Notes under the pieces: generated by a model
Told to the model about the DNA's origin: nothing
Database searches by the model: none
The model's input: only the letters and a program-made list of their open reading frames with translations
Translations under genes and position numbers: made by a program
Shown: positions 28,801 through 35,910 of the stretch, piece by piece
Numbering within the stretch: the first letter of the stretch is position 1
Layout of the letters: each line of letters begins with the position of its first letter
Assembly: GCA_964383365.1 (NCBI GenBank)
Contig: CAYLHF010000002.1
Coordinates: 1-64,000 of the forward strand
Direction of reading: 5' to 3'
DNA from: CAYLHF01 sp964383365
GTDB taxonomy: Bacteria; Bacteroidota; Rhodothermia; Rhodothermales; UBA10348
DNA: 64,000 nt

Positions 28801-30760
28801 CGACGGTACGAAGCTGTATGTGGCCGAGTATACGAGTAAGCGTATCACGATCATCGATATCGATCAGTCGAGCGGTACGTTTAACAAGGCTATCGCCCGT
28901 CGGACCACTTCAACAAACAATCGGGATGTTGAGGTCAGTCCGGACGGAGCGCTGCTCTTCTCGACTGGCGATCTTGGCCTGCAGGTTCTCAAGCTGACCG
29001 ACACCGGTATATACGACCCCAACGCAGCGATCTCGCGAGTCACTACAGACGGGCCCGCACGCGATGTGGAAGTAAGCCCGGATGGCGGCGTGGTATTTTC
29101 CACCTCGATTGCAGGCGCACTGAACGTCTTCCGTATTCCTACGTCGTTTGATCAGACCACTCAGTGGCAGGCGATCGCCAGACTCTCGACCTCTTCGAAT
29201 TCACGGGAAGTAGAAGTCAGCCCCGACGGAGGACTCGTGTATGTGACTAATTTCGATCTGGGACTGGTTTCCATTTATGCTTTCGGAGCGCGTGCAACGG
29301 ACGGGACGAGTGCAGCAACAGGAAGTTTTGGACTCACGCAGATTAACACTATATCGGTTGGAGACAATCCAGAAGCCGTGGTCTTCAGCGCTCAAGCAGA
29401 GGTTGCTGTCGTCGTTAATTCCGGATCGGATGACGTTTCGGTCATTTCGTTCGCATCCAACGGTGTCGATACCGACGGGGATGGATTGACGGATGAAGAC
29501 GAACTTGCACTGGGTACAGATCCGAATAACCGGGATACGGACGGCGATTCGTACATCGACGGACTGGACGATCTCCCGCTCAATCCAAGCGAACATCTGG
29601 ATCCGGATCACGACCGGCTGGGCAACAATGCCGAGGCAGCAGCCGGGACCGATATCAATAATCCGGATACCGATGGAGATACACTCTCCGATTACGACGA
29701 GGTCAACGGAATCACCGATCCTCTCCTCGCAGATACAGACGGAGATGGTGTAGATGACGCCAACGATGTCTTCCCGATTGATCCCACTGAACAGTATGAT
29801 GCCGATGGAGACGGTACAGGGGACAATGCGGACCTTGATGACGATGCCAACGGAGTCCATGACGGACGTCAGGAAGCCGTCCGTACCGTGGGAACTATTC
29901 TCACCGAACTCGATGTCGACGTCGATGCACTCATCCTTGCTCTTCAGGAGAAGAAGAGCACCAAAAGCTCCAAATCAAATAAGAGTTCGAAGTCGAAAAA
30001 AAGTTCGAAAGAAGAGGATGGAAAGCTGAAGGATGCTCTCACAAAAGCGTTCAACAAGCTATATCCCAATGCAGATTCCACCAACTGGCAGGACTCGCTA
30101 CACGTCGTTGTCGATTACGGAGAGGACCTGTTTGACAATGACAAGGACGCCATCAAAGAGCTCCAGGATGCGGCAGAAGAATCATCTGCGCATGAAGCAC
30201 AGTTGGATTCATTGATTCAGATGATCCTCGAAATCGATGTCGAGCTGGTTGACTTCACGCTGGACTCCATTCAGTGCACCGGTAGTAAGTGTTCGAAAAA
30301 TCTGTCGAAGGCGGTTAAGGACCGGGCCAAAGCGCAGAAGGATATCGACAAAGGGAAGCCAGACAAGGCCTTGGATGATCTTCGGAAGGCCTGGAATCGC
30401 GTCAAGAAATACATTCCTGTCGCTGGTAAAGTAGCTGTCGAGGCCGATCTACTCGCATCGGATATACTCGGTGCTGAGGAAATCGAGGAGATTCCGGTCG
30501 AATTCAGCCTGTCTACGAATTATCCGAATCCGTTTAACCCGGTCACTACGATCAATTTCGCACTACCTGAACGCTCGGATGTCCGAGTCGAGGTCTACGA
30601 TGTGCTCGGACGCCGGGTACGATTGCTGGTTGACAATAATCTCTCGGCCGGGACCCATTCGGTGCGATTCGACGCAGGGACGCTACCGAGTGGTATGTAT
30701 CTCTACCGGATGACCGCCGGTGCGTTCAGCAAGGTGAGAACCATGATTCTGTTGAAGTAG
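22856..30760 (+). CDS. Giant mosaic secreted metzincin with type IX-like sorting domain
   Basis: 2634 residues. Order of parts: signal peptide (1-33); about seven FG-GAP/VCBS calcium loops (50-390, for example GDLDGDGDLDLAFSN); a CSLREA-like motif (ADSGPGSLRAAI, near 403) and a right-handed beta-helix (to about 790); an NHL-like propeller (880-1140); a matrixin-type protease domain with the full zinc motif HEFGHTMGMRH (near 1270) and a later Met in SSTMFF as candidate Met-turn; a carboxypeptidase-regulatory-like domain (1323-1390); three SbsA-type Ig domains (1452-1780); an IPT/TIG domain (1790-1870); a YVTN-type propeller (1878-2195); thrombospondin-type-3 calcium repeats (2205-2340); a Lys/Ser tract (2366-2390); a helical region; and a C-terminal sorting domain with NYPNPFNP. 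Probably a cell-surface or secreted protease/adhesin. ATG 22856 is followed directly by the signal peptide. Confidence 0.92.
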   Translation: MYSSTTFRLTEKSTAFFVFALVVFFASSPARAQFNSAPSQTLGSGNMYGIATGDLNGDGFLDVFAPSRGSANRVFFGSANGTLTNSGQTLGSEQSISTQLADVDGDGDLDAIVGNAFPNNFNCNSFTCQNNRVWLNDGTGHFVSGWTDGLNNGSWTVEVADFDGVNGPDFVVANIGAPSQIFLNQGVTAGTWNGFAPGTTFAGGSGRGVAVGDLDGDGDLDLAFSNGAVYRRDGSGATVTFTQVASLSPLPPNPSRIHAADLNGDGRDDVVLGGSNIGSSASDFNYAWSFSAAPAIMVPTLLDTFGVDGHVRFDIALGDPDRDGDIDVLVAGFQISGSTPFQSLFLNDGAGVFTASLTPPANGGRSAAFADLDGDGDQDALVGDFASLSTWLNPLNPFTVTTTADSGPGSLRAAITAANASPNGSVPDRITFSLSGAAPQTILITSPLPTITDAVIVDGGATCSADMSARSYPVVLSGDLFTATPPVSDNAFALGSASDGTTIQGLVINSFSKAAIVISGNGSKTIRCNFLGTDATGTVAIENGGENILVVSTGAANTIGGPSPQDGNLSVAPRAATNIAVIGATGTIVENNYVGISSSGTVLKGSSTFPSDIVGILSTTSTGTIIRANTVGGYALFGIELPDEHGALVEQNRIGINAAGAGIGSHVGVFIQKSSTGNTVRQNEIAFNGHAGIAVISGRDQSPAFTSESTGNRFTLNSIHDNGALGIDLGATTVCDTGTTANCTGGSWPSGDGLSPNDPGDADTGSNNLQNFPDLNSAVLDGTSLTAGFTLDSVAPNTSFPVTIEFFRADASTEQGEEFLGSVSLTSTGNILGSNGFDVSSTATVLGDFLVATATDANGNTSEFSAPLEITAPIAAAPPTVPTGYVIQEYDASAAHVGGFSDPSGVVVRSDGSLYVSDAARGEVVEFDPNGTFVQILASGIVGASDLTINEAANTLFVAGTGGITAINLTTGTTSVVGTGSPADAIVFDGTDLLLAETNAGSVFRMVGGTGALSAVANLPSGLTASGLAVSPSGNVYLTLLDSGNPLNGRIARIDGLNAVTELFSGLDSPAGIVVDGDEIIYVSTGSGVESGSVGSLALGAFITDVSSSGIALGTGLDVFLTDTSNGRVFHADLPPNQTVQSPDHLQFVLSQSLLTTPGFEAAVQAAIATWHAVSDADAAAKISYGGLAGAGVTAPDISDGINLVTLADASFPLGTGTLAVASKLIEVGATPDDAKIIAADVLFNPSFLSANGGLGTDAAPQIWDVQSVITHEFGHTMGMRHSGLPSSTMFFSVPSGTEYRTLEEDDVAWIGFRYPRPTYATNRGSISGTIMDGEVSPSIPVAGALVILENVATGERIHTYSDENGNYLSPGLVSGSYRVGIQPLDGFVEGIPGMTPANVSRYLSTVANNTSFTEELWSGSLESAVESANTSADVSVSAGSLTTGTDFITNKDVTPPVVNGASPKGSKVSTRPNIAATFSEPIQANGLQIHLFDTASNTEVCNGIDCGSTTVGGQGLVATFDLPAGLSLQNEASFRIEISSAVDIKGNVQQGTFTEQFTVQPQDIVAPTLLSTVPAAAETGIPTLAEVTMTFSEAIDQTSLSSGFSMVCTSACLSGPTVGGTFTIVGAADPTIPGWIAMFTPSTPLEESAAYELRFDSAVITDMTGNTLAATTAVAFSTETNGAPQVVAFGPADAATGLSIGTSVFYEFSEALSAGSIAGISMAGPAGPVAGTAELLKNDKRLVFRPDQPLAYSTLYSVAVTSTITDRSGNAITPPGPISFTTAPSPIQLRIDTISPLVAIPGAVVTMSGVGFDSNPANNSVLFSGNPTPVTPVDATLTTITVVVPEGATTGPVGVTNSVSSSSASIDFEIYDVLPLVDPAVARRTTDGAPRDVQVSPDGGTAYVTNSGTNTVTILDIATGSQVGSIPVGDAPLKIALSPDGRRAFVTNFGSNTVSVIDVVAKTVVQTIEVGLNPFGLAVSPDGTKLYVAEYTSKRITIIDIDQSSGTFNKAIARRTTSTNNRDVEVSPDGALLFSTGDLGLQVLKLTDTGIYDPNAAISRVTTDGPARDVEVSPDGGVVFSTSIAGALNVFRIPTSFDQTTQWQAIARLSTSSNSREVEVSPDGGLVYVTNFDLGLVSIYAFGARATDGTSAATGSFGLTQINTISVGDNPEAVVFSAQAEVAVVVNSGSDDVSVISFASNGVDTDGDGLTDEDELALGTDPNNRDTDGDSYIDGLDDLPLNPSEHLDPDHDRLGNNAEAAAGTDINNPDTDGDTLSDYDEVNGITDPLLADTDGDGVDDANDVFPIDPTEQYDADGDGTGDNADLDDDANGVHDGRQEAVRTVGTILTELDVDVDALILALQEKKSTKSSKSNKSSKSKKSSKEEDGKLKDALTKAFNKLYPNADSTNWQDSLHVVVDYGEDLFDNDKDAIKELQDAAEESSAHEAQLDSLIQMILEIDVELVDFTLDSIQCTGSKCSKNLSKAVKDRAKAQKDIDKGKPDKALDDLRKAWNRVKKYIPVAGKVAVEADLLASDILGAEEIEEIPVEFSLSTNYPNPFNPVTTINFALPERSDVRVEVYDVLGRRVRLLVDNNLSAGTHSVRFDAGTLPSGMYLYRMTAGAFSKVRTMILLK

Positions 30761-30773
30761 GTCTTGGTATTAG

Positions 30774-30799
30774 CTCCCGGCGGCAAAAGCCGCCGGGAG
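30774..30799. terminator. Hairpin between convergent genes
   Basis: CTCCCGGCGGC-AAAA-GCCGCCGGGAG is a perfect 11-bp GC-rich stem with a four-base loop, starting 13 bases after the metzincin stop and ending just before the stop of the convergent lipoprotein gene. Its position suits a bidirectional terminator, though neither side has a clear T run. Confidence 0.7.
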
Positions 30800-30806
30800 T
30801 CGACCG

Positions 30807-31958
30807 CTACTGCATCACGGCGCAGGAATTGGTTTCGACTCCCAGACCAGCCTGAAAATCGGCATTTTGAGGGGGAAGTTTCAGGACGCGAAGTTGATTC
30901 AGGGGAATATTCGGGAGCGTGACGAAATCGTCCGCGGGAAGAATTCCGCCGTATGGATCCCCCTGGACGCTACCTGGATCGATTGCGTAAAGTCCGATTC
31001 CGACATCCCCTCCATTGTCTACGAGCAGTAACCCGAACTCCTGCATAGCCCGCGCTATCGTCCGTTCGTAAGGGGCAAGAGTCAGCCCTGTCAGGTCGAG
31101 TGCAGGATCGAGCTGAAGTCGTGCCCCCTCCGGAATGGCATCTGCGGCCGTGCTCTCTCCATCGCTCTCGGTCGCCGGCGCTACCGGTCCTCCCGCCTTC
31201 GTAAACGGATAGTTGAATACCAACGCATGTTCGATTCGCCCACTCACCAGTTCATCGGGCCAGATCACACCACCCAGGAATGCAAATCCAGATCCGCGAC
31301 TGGACAGGCCCCGGGCGAACACACCGCTTCCATCAAGAGAGATCCGGTTAGCCCAACTCGCTGCCCAGGAACCGTTGCTCTTCCGGGCCTGCCAGAAATC
31401 AAACTCGCACCGCGAACCCGTATCCAGAATCACCATAAAATTATCCTGGTCGGACGCATCTCCGCATCCGACCGGCGGATTACTGGCCCCGTCTGTATCG
31501 AACTGGGGGACGGCGAAATCGGGAATTGGAACGTTCAACATCTGGCTGACGCCTAACTCCCAGGCCGGACCGCATTCGATCTTTACGTTGTGACGAGGCG
31601 TCGAGGCATCGGCAAAAAACACGGTCGTCGAATATTGACGGACGCTCATCACGAGTCCTCCGGAACGCAGAATGCTTCCGATCAGCGTCGATGAGGCAGG
31701 ATCAATTTCCGGTGTTGGTGGAATCGGTTGATCGAAAATCCCACCTGCAGAGAACAGCGACACACTGGCGTAGGTGGGGAAACTCGCCGGTAGTGAACCG
31801 CCTCCGGTACCTCCACCCGGATCGCCCCCACCTCCGTTTTCTCCAGAACCGGCGTCTCCGGCAATGCCGTCTGTACCGCCGCCACTATCGCAGCCCGCTC
31901 CGGTGATTAACAGCGCACAGATTGCAGCAAGGAAAAACCCTTGAGTGAGTGGTTTCAT
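30807..31958 (-). CDS. Lipoprotein of unknown function
   Basis: 383 residues. The lipobox ITGAGC places the modified Cys at 23, followed by a Gly/Asp/Ser-rich linker to about residue 55. The globular part contains FDFWQARK (near 190), SGRIEHAL, IPEGARLQLDP and LLVDNGGDVG. I recall the same series of motifs in uncharacterised extracellular proteins of actinobacteria and others, so it is a conserved domain without an assigned role. No catalytic signature is recognised. Convergent with the metzincin gene; its own promoter would lie in the 255 bases before tryptophanase. Confidence 0.75.
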   Translation of the reverse strand: MKPLTQGFFLAAICALLITGAGCDSGGGTDGIAGDAGSGENGGGGDPGGGTGGGSLPASFPTYASVSLFSAGGIFDQPIPPTPEIDPASSTLIGSILRSGGLVMSVRQYSTTVFFADASTPRHNVKIECGPAWELGVSQMLNVPIPDFAVPQFDTDGASNPPVGCGDASDQDNFMVILDTGSRCEFDFWQARKSNGSWAASWANRISLDGSGVFARGLSSRGSGFAFLGGVIWPDELVSGRIEHALVFNYPFTKAGGPVAPATESDGESTAADAIPEGARLQLDPALDLTGLTLAPYERTIARAMQEFGLLLVDNGGDVGIGLYAIDPGSVQGDPYGGILPADDFVTLPNIPLNQLRVLKLPPQNADFQAGLGVETNSCAVMQ

Positions 31959-32214
31959 GGTATGGTCATTCGGGTATAGTACAGATGCTCCAATCGATAT
32001 ATATGGTCACACCCCGGTGTAATTACCGTCCGGCAGGTGATCTCGTTGAACCCAGGCTGGTTCCGTAAGGCTCAGCGAACTCATATTCAGACCAAATTAG
32101 TGCGAAATCCAATCGCGGAGCACCCTGTAAAACATCACAATGGTATAATAAGAGAATCTTGTCCTGTTACCCGTTTCAGCTCAAAACAATTTGCCGACTT
32201 CACTACGCGTAAAC

Positions 32215-33597
32215 ATGAAATCGCCTACTGACAGAATCATCGAACCCTTCCGGATCAAGGTGGTCGAGCCCATCCGAATGACCACCCCCGAGGAACGGGA
32301 GACATGCCTCACCGACGCAGGATTCAACCTCTTTCGGATTCCGTCGAATGCAGTCATCATAGATCTTCTCACAGACAGTGGTACCGGAGCGATGAGTTCC
32401 GCACAGTGGGCCGCCATGATGCGAGGGGACGAGTCGTATGCCGGTAGCCCCAGTTACGAGCGTTTCGAGGCTAGTGTTAAGGACATCTTCGGCTTTACGC
32501 ACGTCATTCCCACCCATCAAGGCAGGGCAGCTGAGCGGATCCTGGCCGCAACGATGGTGAAACAAGGAGATGTCGTTCCAAACAACACCCATTTCGACAC
32601 GACGCGTGCCAATCTGGAGGCTGCCGGTGCCGTGGCGCTGGATCTCCCCTGCCCGGAGGCTGCCGTCCTGTCGAGACCCCATCCATTTAAAGGAAATATA
32701 GACCTCGACGCGCTCTCTCGGACGATCGATGAACATCCGGGAGCCATTCCGTTTGCGATGATCACCGTCACAAATAACGGTGGGGGAGGCCAACCTGTCT
32801 CCATGCAAAACATCCGTGATGCATCGGGAATCTGCCGGAAAGCGGGTATTCCGTTTTATATCGATGCCTGTCGATTTGCAGAAAACGCCTTTTTCATACG
32901 GGAACGCGAAGACGGATACGCCGAATCGACTCTCATCGATATCGCCCGGGAGATGTTCTCCTATGCCGATGGATGTACGATGAGTGCCAAGAAGGATGGT
33001 ATGGTCAATATTGGTGGTTTTCTGTGTACGAATGACGATGTGGTCGCGCGTCAGGAAGAAGAATTATTGGTTTTGACGGAAGGATTCCCGACCTATGGCG
33101 GGCTGGCCGGACGCGATCTTGAGGCCATCGCTGTGGGACTCTACGAAGCGCTGGATCTCAGGTACCAGACGTATCGCTATTCTTCCACATCGTATCTCGG
33201 TGATCAAATATCGGCGGCTGGTGTTCCGATCGTCCAGCCACCCGGAGGACACGCGATCTATATTGACGCGCGCGCACTTCTATCTCACATTCCTGTATTC
33301 GAGTACCCTGGACAAGCCCTGGTTGTTGAACTGTATCGAACGGGCGGAATAAGAGCCGTGGAAATCGGGTCGGTGATGTTTGGTCGTCCCGACCCGGAAA
33401 CGGGGAAGGAAACCTTTGCTGATTTTGACCTCGTTCGACTGGCCATTCCGCGTCGGGTCTACACGAAGAGTCAAATCGACTATGTGGTTGACTGTCTTGA
33501 GGATATCTACGTTCGTCGCCAGGATATCAGGGGGGTAACCATCTCGACCCAGCCACTCAGGTTGAGGCACTTCACAGCCTCATTTGAACCGGTATAA
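32215..33597 (+). CDS. tnaA: Tryptophanase
   Basis: PLP-dependent beta-eliminating lyase of 460 residues, splitting tryptophan to indole, pyruvate and ammonia. It shares DLLTDSGTGAMS, PTHQGRAAE, TNNGGGGQPVS, YADGCTMSAKKDG (PLP lysine is in the Lys259-Lys260 pair) and FPTYGGLAGRD with the tryptophanase / tyrosine phenol-lyase family. Two discriminating positions favour tryptophanase: FDTTR with Asp128, where tyrosine phenol-lyase has Thr, and VEIG with Ile384, where tyrosine phenol-lyase has Arg. An open frame upstream adds eight residues, but ATG 32215 gives the better N-terminus. No clear tnaC leader is seen. Confidence 0.9.
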   Translation: MKSPTDRIIEPFRIKVVEPIRMTTPEERETCLTDAGFNLFRIPSNAVIIDLLTDSGTGAMSSAQWAAMMRGDESYAGSPSYERFEASVKDIFGFTHVIPTHQGRAAERILAATMVKQGDVVPNNTHFDTTRANLEAAGAVALDLPCPEAAVLSRPHPFKGNIDLDALSRTIDEHPGAIPFAMITVTNNGGGGQPVSMQNIRDASGICRKAGIPFYIDACRFAENAFFIREREDGYAESTLIDIAREMFSYADGCTMSAKKDGMVNIGGFLCTNDDVVARQEEELLVLTEGFPTYGGLAGRDLEAIAVGLYEALDLRYQTYRYSSTSYLGDQISAAGVPIVQPPGGHAIYIDARALLSHIPVFEYPGQALVVELYRTGGIRAVEIGSVMFGRPDPETGKETFADFDLVRLAIPRRVYTKSQIDYVVDCLEDIYVRRQDIRGVTISTQPLRLRHFTASFEPV

Positions 33598-33657
33598 CCT
33601 AATGGGCAATTCTACGTACATTGGATCGGGATAATCATTTCTCGATGGTGAACCAAG

Positions 33658-33891
33658 ATGATGATGCAGATTCGACACGTCGGCTACGCACTCATTGCGA
33701 CCGGACTATTGATCGTTTTGAGCTACCTGATTACTCCTTTTCGAGCCATTTGGCCCTACTTCCGCTCGCTTCCGGGACCCGTCCAGTTTGCCATCGCGGC
33801 ACTTTTCTTCGGATTCCTGCTGATCATGACATCCCTGTTTGCTGAACGGACCAGAGAGAGGGATTACGACCGCTCACTTCACGACGATTGA
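33658..33891 (+). CDS. Small two-helix membrane protein
   Basis: 77 residues. Two hydrophobic segments (about residues 8-26 and 40-61) flank a short loop with PFRAIWPYFRSLPGP, followed by a charged tail. It begins with three possible ATG codons in a row. The YbjQ-like gene starts 24 bases downstream. No named family is recognised. Confidence 0.65.
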   Translation: MMMQIRHVGYALIATGLLIVLSYLITPFRAIWPYFRSLPGPVQFAIAALFFGFLLIMTSLFAERTRERDYDRSLHDD

Positions 33892-33915
33892 CTATCATTT
33901 TTCAGAGGAATACCA

Positions 33916-34239
33916 ATGCTGGTTGTAACTACGGACCGTATTGCGGGATATACCATCATCGAGCACATGGGTTTAGTTCGCGGAAACACCATACGAGCCA
34001 AACATATCGGCAAGGATTTCATGGCCGGGCTTCGCCAGATTGTCGGTGGTGAAATAAAAGAATACACTGAAATGCTCACCGAAGCCCGCAACGAGGCGCT
34101 TCTCCGGATGCGCCGACAGGCCGAACAGATGGACGCCGATGCCGTCGTAAACTTGCGATTCGTTACGTCCCAGGTGATGACCGGCGCTGCTGAACTCGTG
34201 GCTTACGGAACGGCCGTAAAACTCGAAAAGTCTGCCTGA
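33916..34239 (+). CDS. ybjQ: YbjQ/UPF0145 family protein
   Basis: 107 residues covering the whole family: LVVTTDRIAGYTI at the start, GLVRGNTIRAKHIGKD in the middle, and AEQMDADAVVNLRFVTSQ near the C-terminus. These proteins form compact pentamer-like heavy-metal-binding-fold assemblies of unknown function. AGAGGAAT lies just upstream as a binding site. Probably co-transcribed with the preceding small membrane protein. Confidence 0.88.
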   Translation: MLVVTTDRIAGYTIIEHMGLVRGNTIRAKHIGKDFMAGLRQIVGGEIKEYTEMLTEARNEALLRMRRQAEQMDADAVVNLRFVTSQVMTGAAELVAYGTAVKLEKSA

Positions 34240-34336
34240 CATCGGTATTTACCGTTTGGCATTTCGACACAGATTTCGGTTTATTGGATCGAGCCTCCGG
34301 GACATGCTCCCGGTCACCCATCCAAACCGATCTATC

Positions 34337-34795
34337 ATGCGCAATATCCAGACTCTGACGCTGACCCTTCTGGTTATGCTATCTTCCTGTCAGGCACCGA
34401 CTCCACCGGTTGATGCAGCCCCTGAAGTCGTGTTTCCAGACAAAACCGAACAGGACTTACCGTTCTCTGATGCCGTCCGAGTGGGCCATATGCTGTATCT
34501 GTCCGGAAATATCGGCGTTCTTCCCGGTACCTTGACCCTGGCCGAGGGAGGGATTCAGGGTCAGACCGTCCAGACGCTCGAAAACATTCGGGCAACCCTC
34601 GAAAAGTACGGTTCTACCATGGACCGTGTGGTCAAATGTACGGTCATGATGGACGATATGTCCGAGTGGACCGATATGAACAACGTGTATACCACGTTTT
34701 TCCCGGAACACAAACCGGCCCGTAGCGCGTTCGGAGCCACGGCTCTTGCGCTGGGCGCCAAACTGGAGATCGAGTGCCTCGCGACGGTCGACTAG
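34337..34795 (+). CDS. RidA/YjgF-family lipoprotein
   Basis: 152 residues. The chosen ATG starts a lipoprotein signal (MLSSCQA, Cys near residue 19), although the frame is open 27 codons upstream. The mature part is a RidA domain with YLSGNIGV, TLENIRATLEKYG and KPARSAFGA; the last contains the Arg that in RidA deaminases contacts the substrate carboxylate. Cytoplasmic RidA hydrolyses reactive enamines and imines; an exported, lipid-anchored version is less usual. The nitrilase gene begins 79 bases downstream. Confidence 0.85.
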   Translation: MRNIQTLTLTLLVMLSSCQAPTPPVDAAPEVVFPDKTEQDLPFSDAVRVGHMLYLSGNIGVLPGTLTLAEGGIQGQTVQTLENIRATLEKYGSTMDRVVKCTVMMDDMSEWTDMNNVYTTFFPEHKPARSAFGATALALGAKLEIECLATVD

Positions 34796-34874
34796 ATCTT
34801 ACTCTTTGCCGGCACCCGCCTCCGCACGATGCCCGGTGCTTAAACTACTCCCATCCCTCAAAACCGAGGACGAA

Positions 34875-35846
34875 ATGTCTCAATCGGATCAGACTCCTTT
34901 CAAAATAGCAGCTGTTCAGGCGGCGCCGGTGTTTCTCGACCGGGACGCATCCATCGAAAAAGCCTGTTCACTCATCGCCGAGGCAGGCCGTAATGGAGCC
35001 CGTCTCGCCGTCTTTTCAGAGGGATTCATTCCCACCTATCCGATGTGGGTCTGGTTCATTCCGACGTACAAGACACATGACCTCCGTTTTCTTTATGATG
35101 CCCTCATGTCGAACGCCGTATCGATTCCGTCTCCCCAGACAGACATTCTTTGCGACGCGGCACGGGAAGCAGGGGTCACCGTCGCGATTGGGGTAAATGA
35201 AATCAACACCGAGGCCAGTGGCGGGACACTCTACAACACTATTCTTTATATCGGATCGGACGGACATATTCTCGGAAAGCACCGGAAACTGGTCCCGACC
35301 GTGGGTGAACGATTCATCCATGGAATGGGAGACGGGAGCACGCTGGACGTCTTCGATACTGATTTCGGAAAACTAAGCGGCCTGATCTGCTGGGAGAATT
35401 ACATGCCGCTCGCACGGTACTCTCTCTACGCCGACGGTGTCCAGATTTACGTAGCGCCGACCTGGGATCGCGGGGAACCCTGGGTATCCACCCTGAGGCA
35501 TATTGCCAAGGAAGGACGTGTCTACGTAATCGGGTGCTGTAGTCCGGTTCGCCGTGCCGACATCCCCGATATCTACGATTTCCGAGAAGAGTACGTCCCT
35601 GAAATGGAGTGGCTCAACCCCGGTGGCAGTACGATTATCGATCCCGATGGCAAGTTTCTTGTCGAACCCGTCTTGGAGAAAGAAGAAATTCTGTACGCCG
35701 AAGTCAATCCGGCCAACTACCGGGGTCCTCGGTTTCAACTCGACGTGGCCGGGCACTACGGGCGTGGCGACATTTTCGATCTCTCCGTTCGTCGCGATGC
35801 ACAGATGGTGACGCGTGATCTTCCCGAACCCGATATGGGCAACTAA
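34875..35846 (+). CDS. Nitrilase-type carbon-nitrogen hydrolase
   Basis: 323 residues. The catalytic triad is visible: Glu49 in FSEGF, Lys near 138 in GKHRKLVPT, and Cys near 171 in ICWENYMP. The WENYMP sequence after the Cys and YPMWVWF near the N-terminus are typical of true nitrilases acting on organic nitriles rather than amidases. The frame is open 43 codons upstream, overlapping the RidA gene, but ATG 34875 follows GAGG at a proper distance and starts the fold. Substrate unknown. Confidence 0.88.
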   Translation: MSQSDQTPFKIAAVQAAPVFLDRDASIEKACSLIAEAGRNGARLAVFSEGFIPTYPMWVWFIPTYKTHDLRFLYDALMSNAVSIPSPQTDILCDAAREAGVTVAIGVNEINTEASGGTLYNTILYIGSDGHILGKHRKLVPTVGERFIHGMGDGSTLDVFDTDFGKLSGLICWENYMPLARYSLYADGVQIYVAPTWDRGEPWVSTLRHIAKEGRVYVIGCCSPVRRADIPDIYDFREEYVPEMEWLNPGGSTIIDPDGKFLVEPVLEKEEILYAEVNPANYRGPRFQLDVAGHYGRGDIFDLSVRRDAQMVTRDLPEPDMGN

Positions 35847-35910
35847 GATCTTGTGTTTTCCGAGTCTGACGGTTAAATAGGTGCGCCACTCTCATCAGAC
35901 GCCGCCTCCT

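Noticed and set aside
32037..32231. GTG-started frame with a single Trp upstream of and overlapping tnaA, considered as a tnaC-like leader peptide
   Set aside because: It lacks a binding site, is much longer than TnaC, overlaps the tnaA start and has none of the TnaC spacing of Trp, Asp and Pro.
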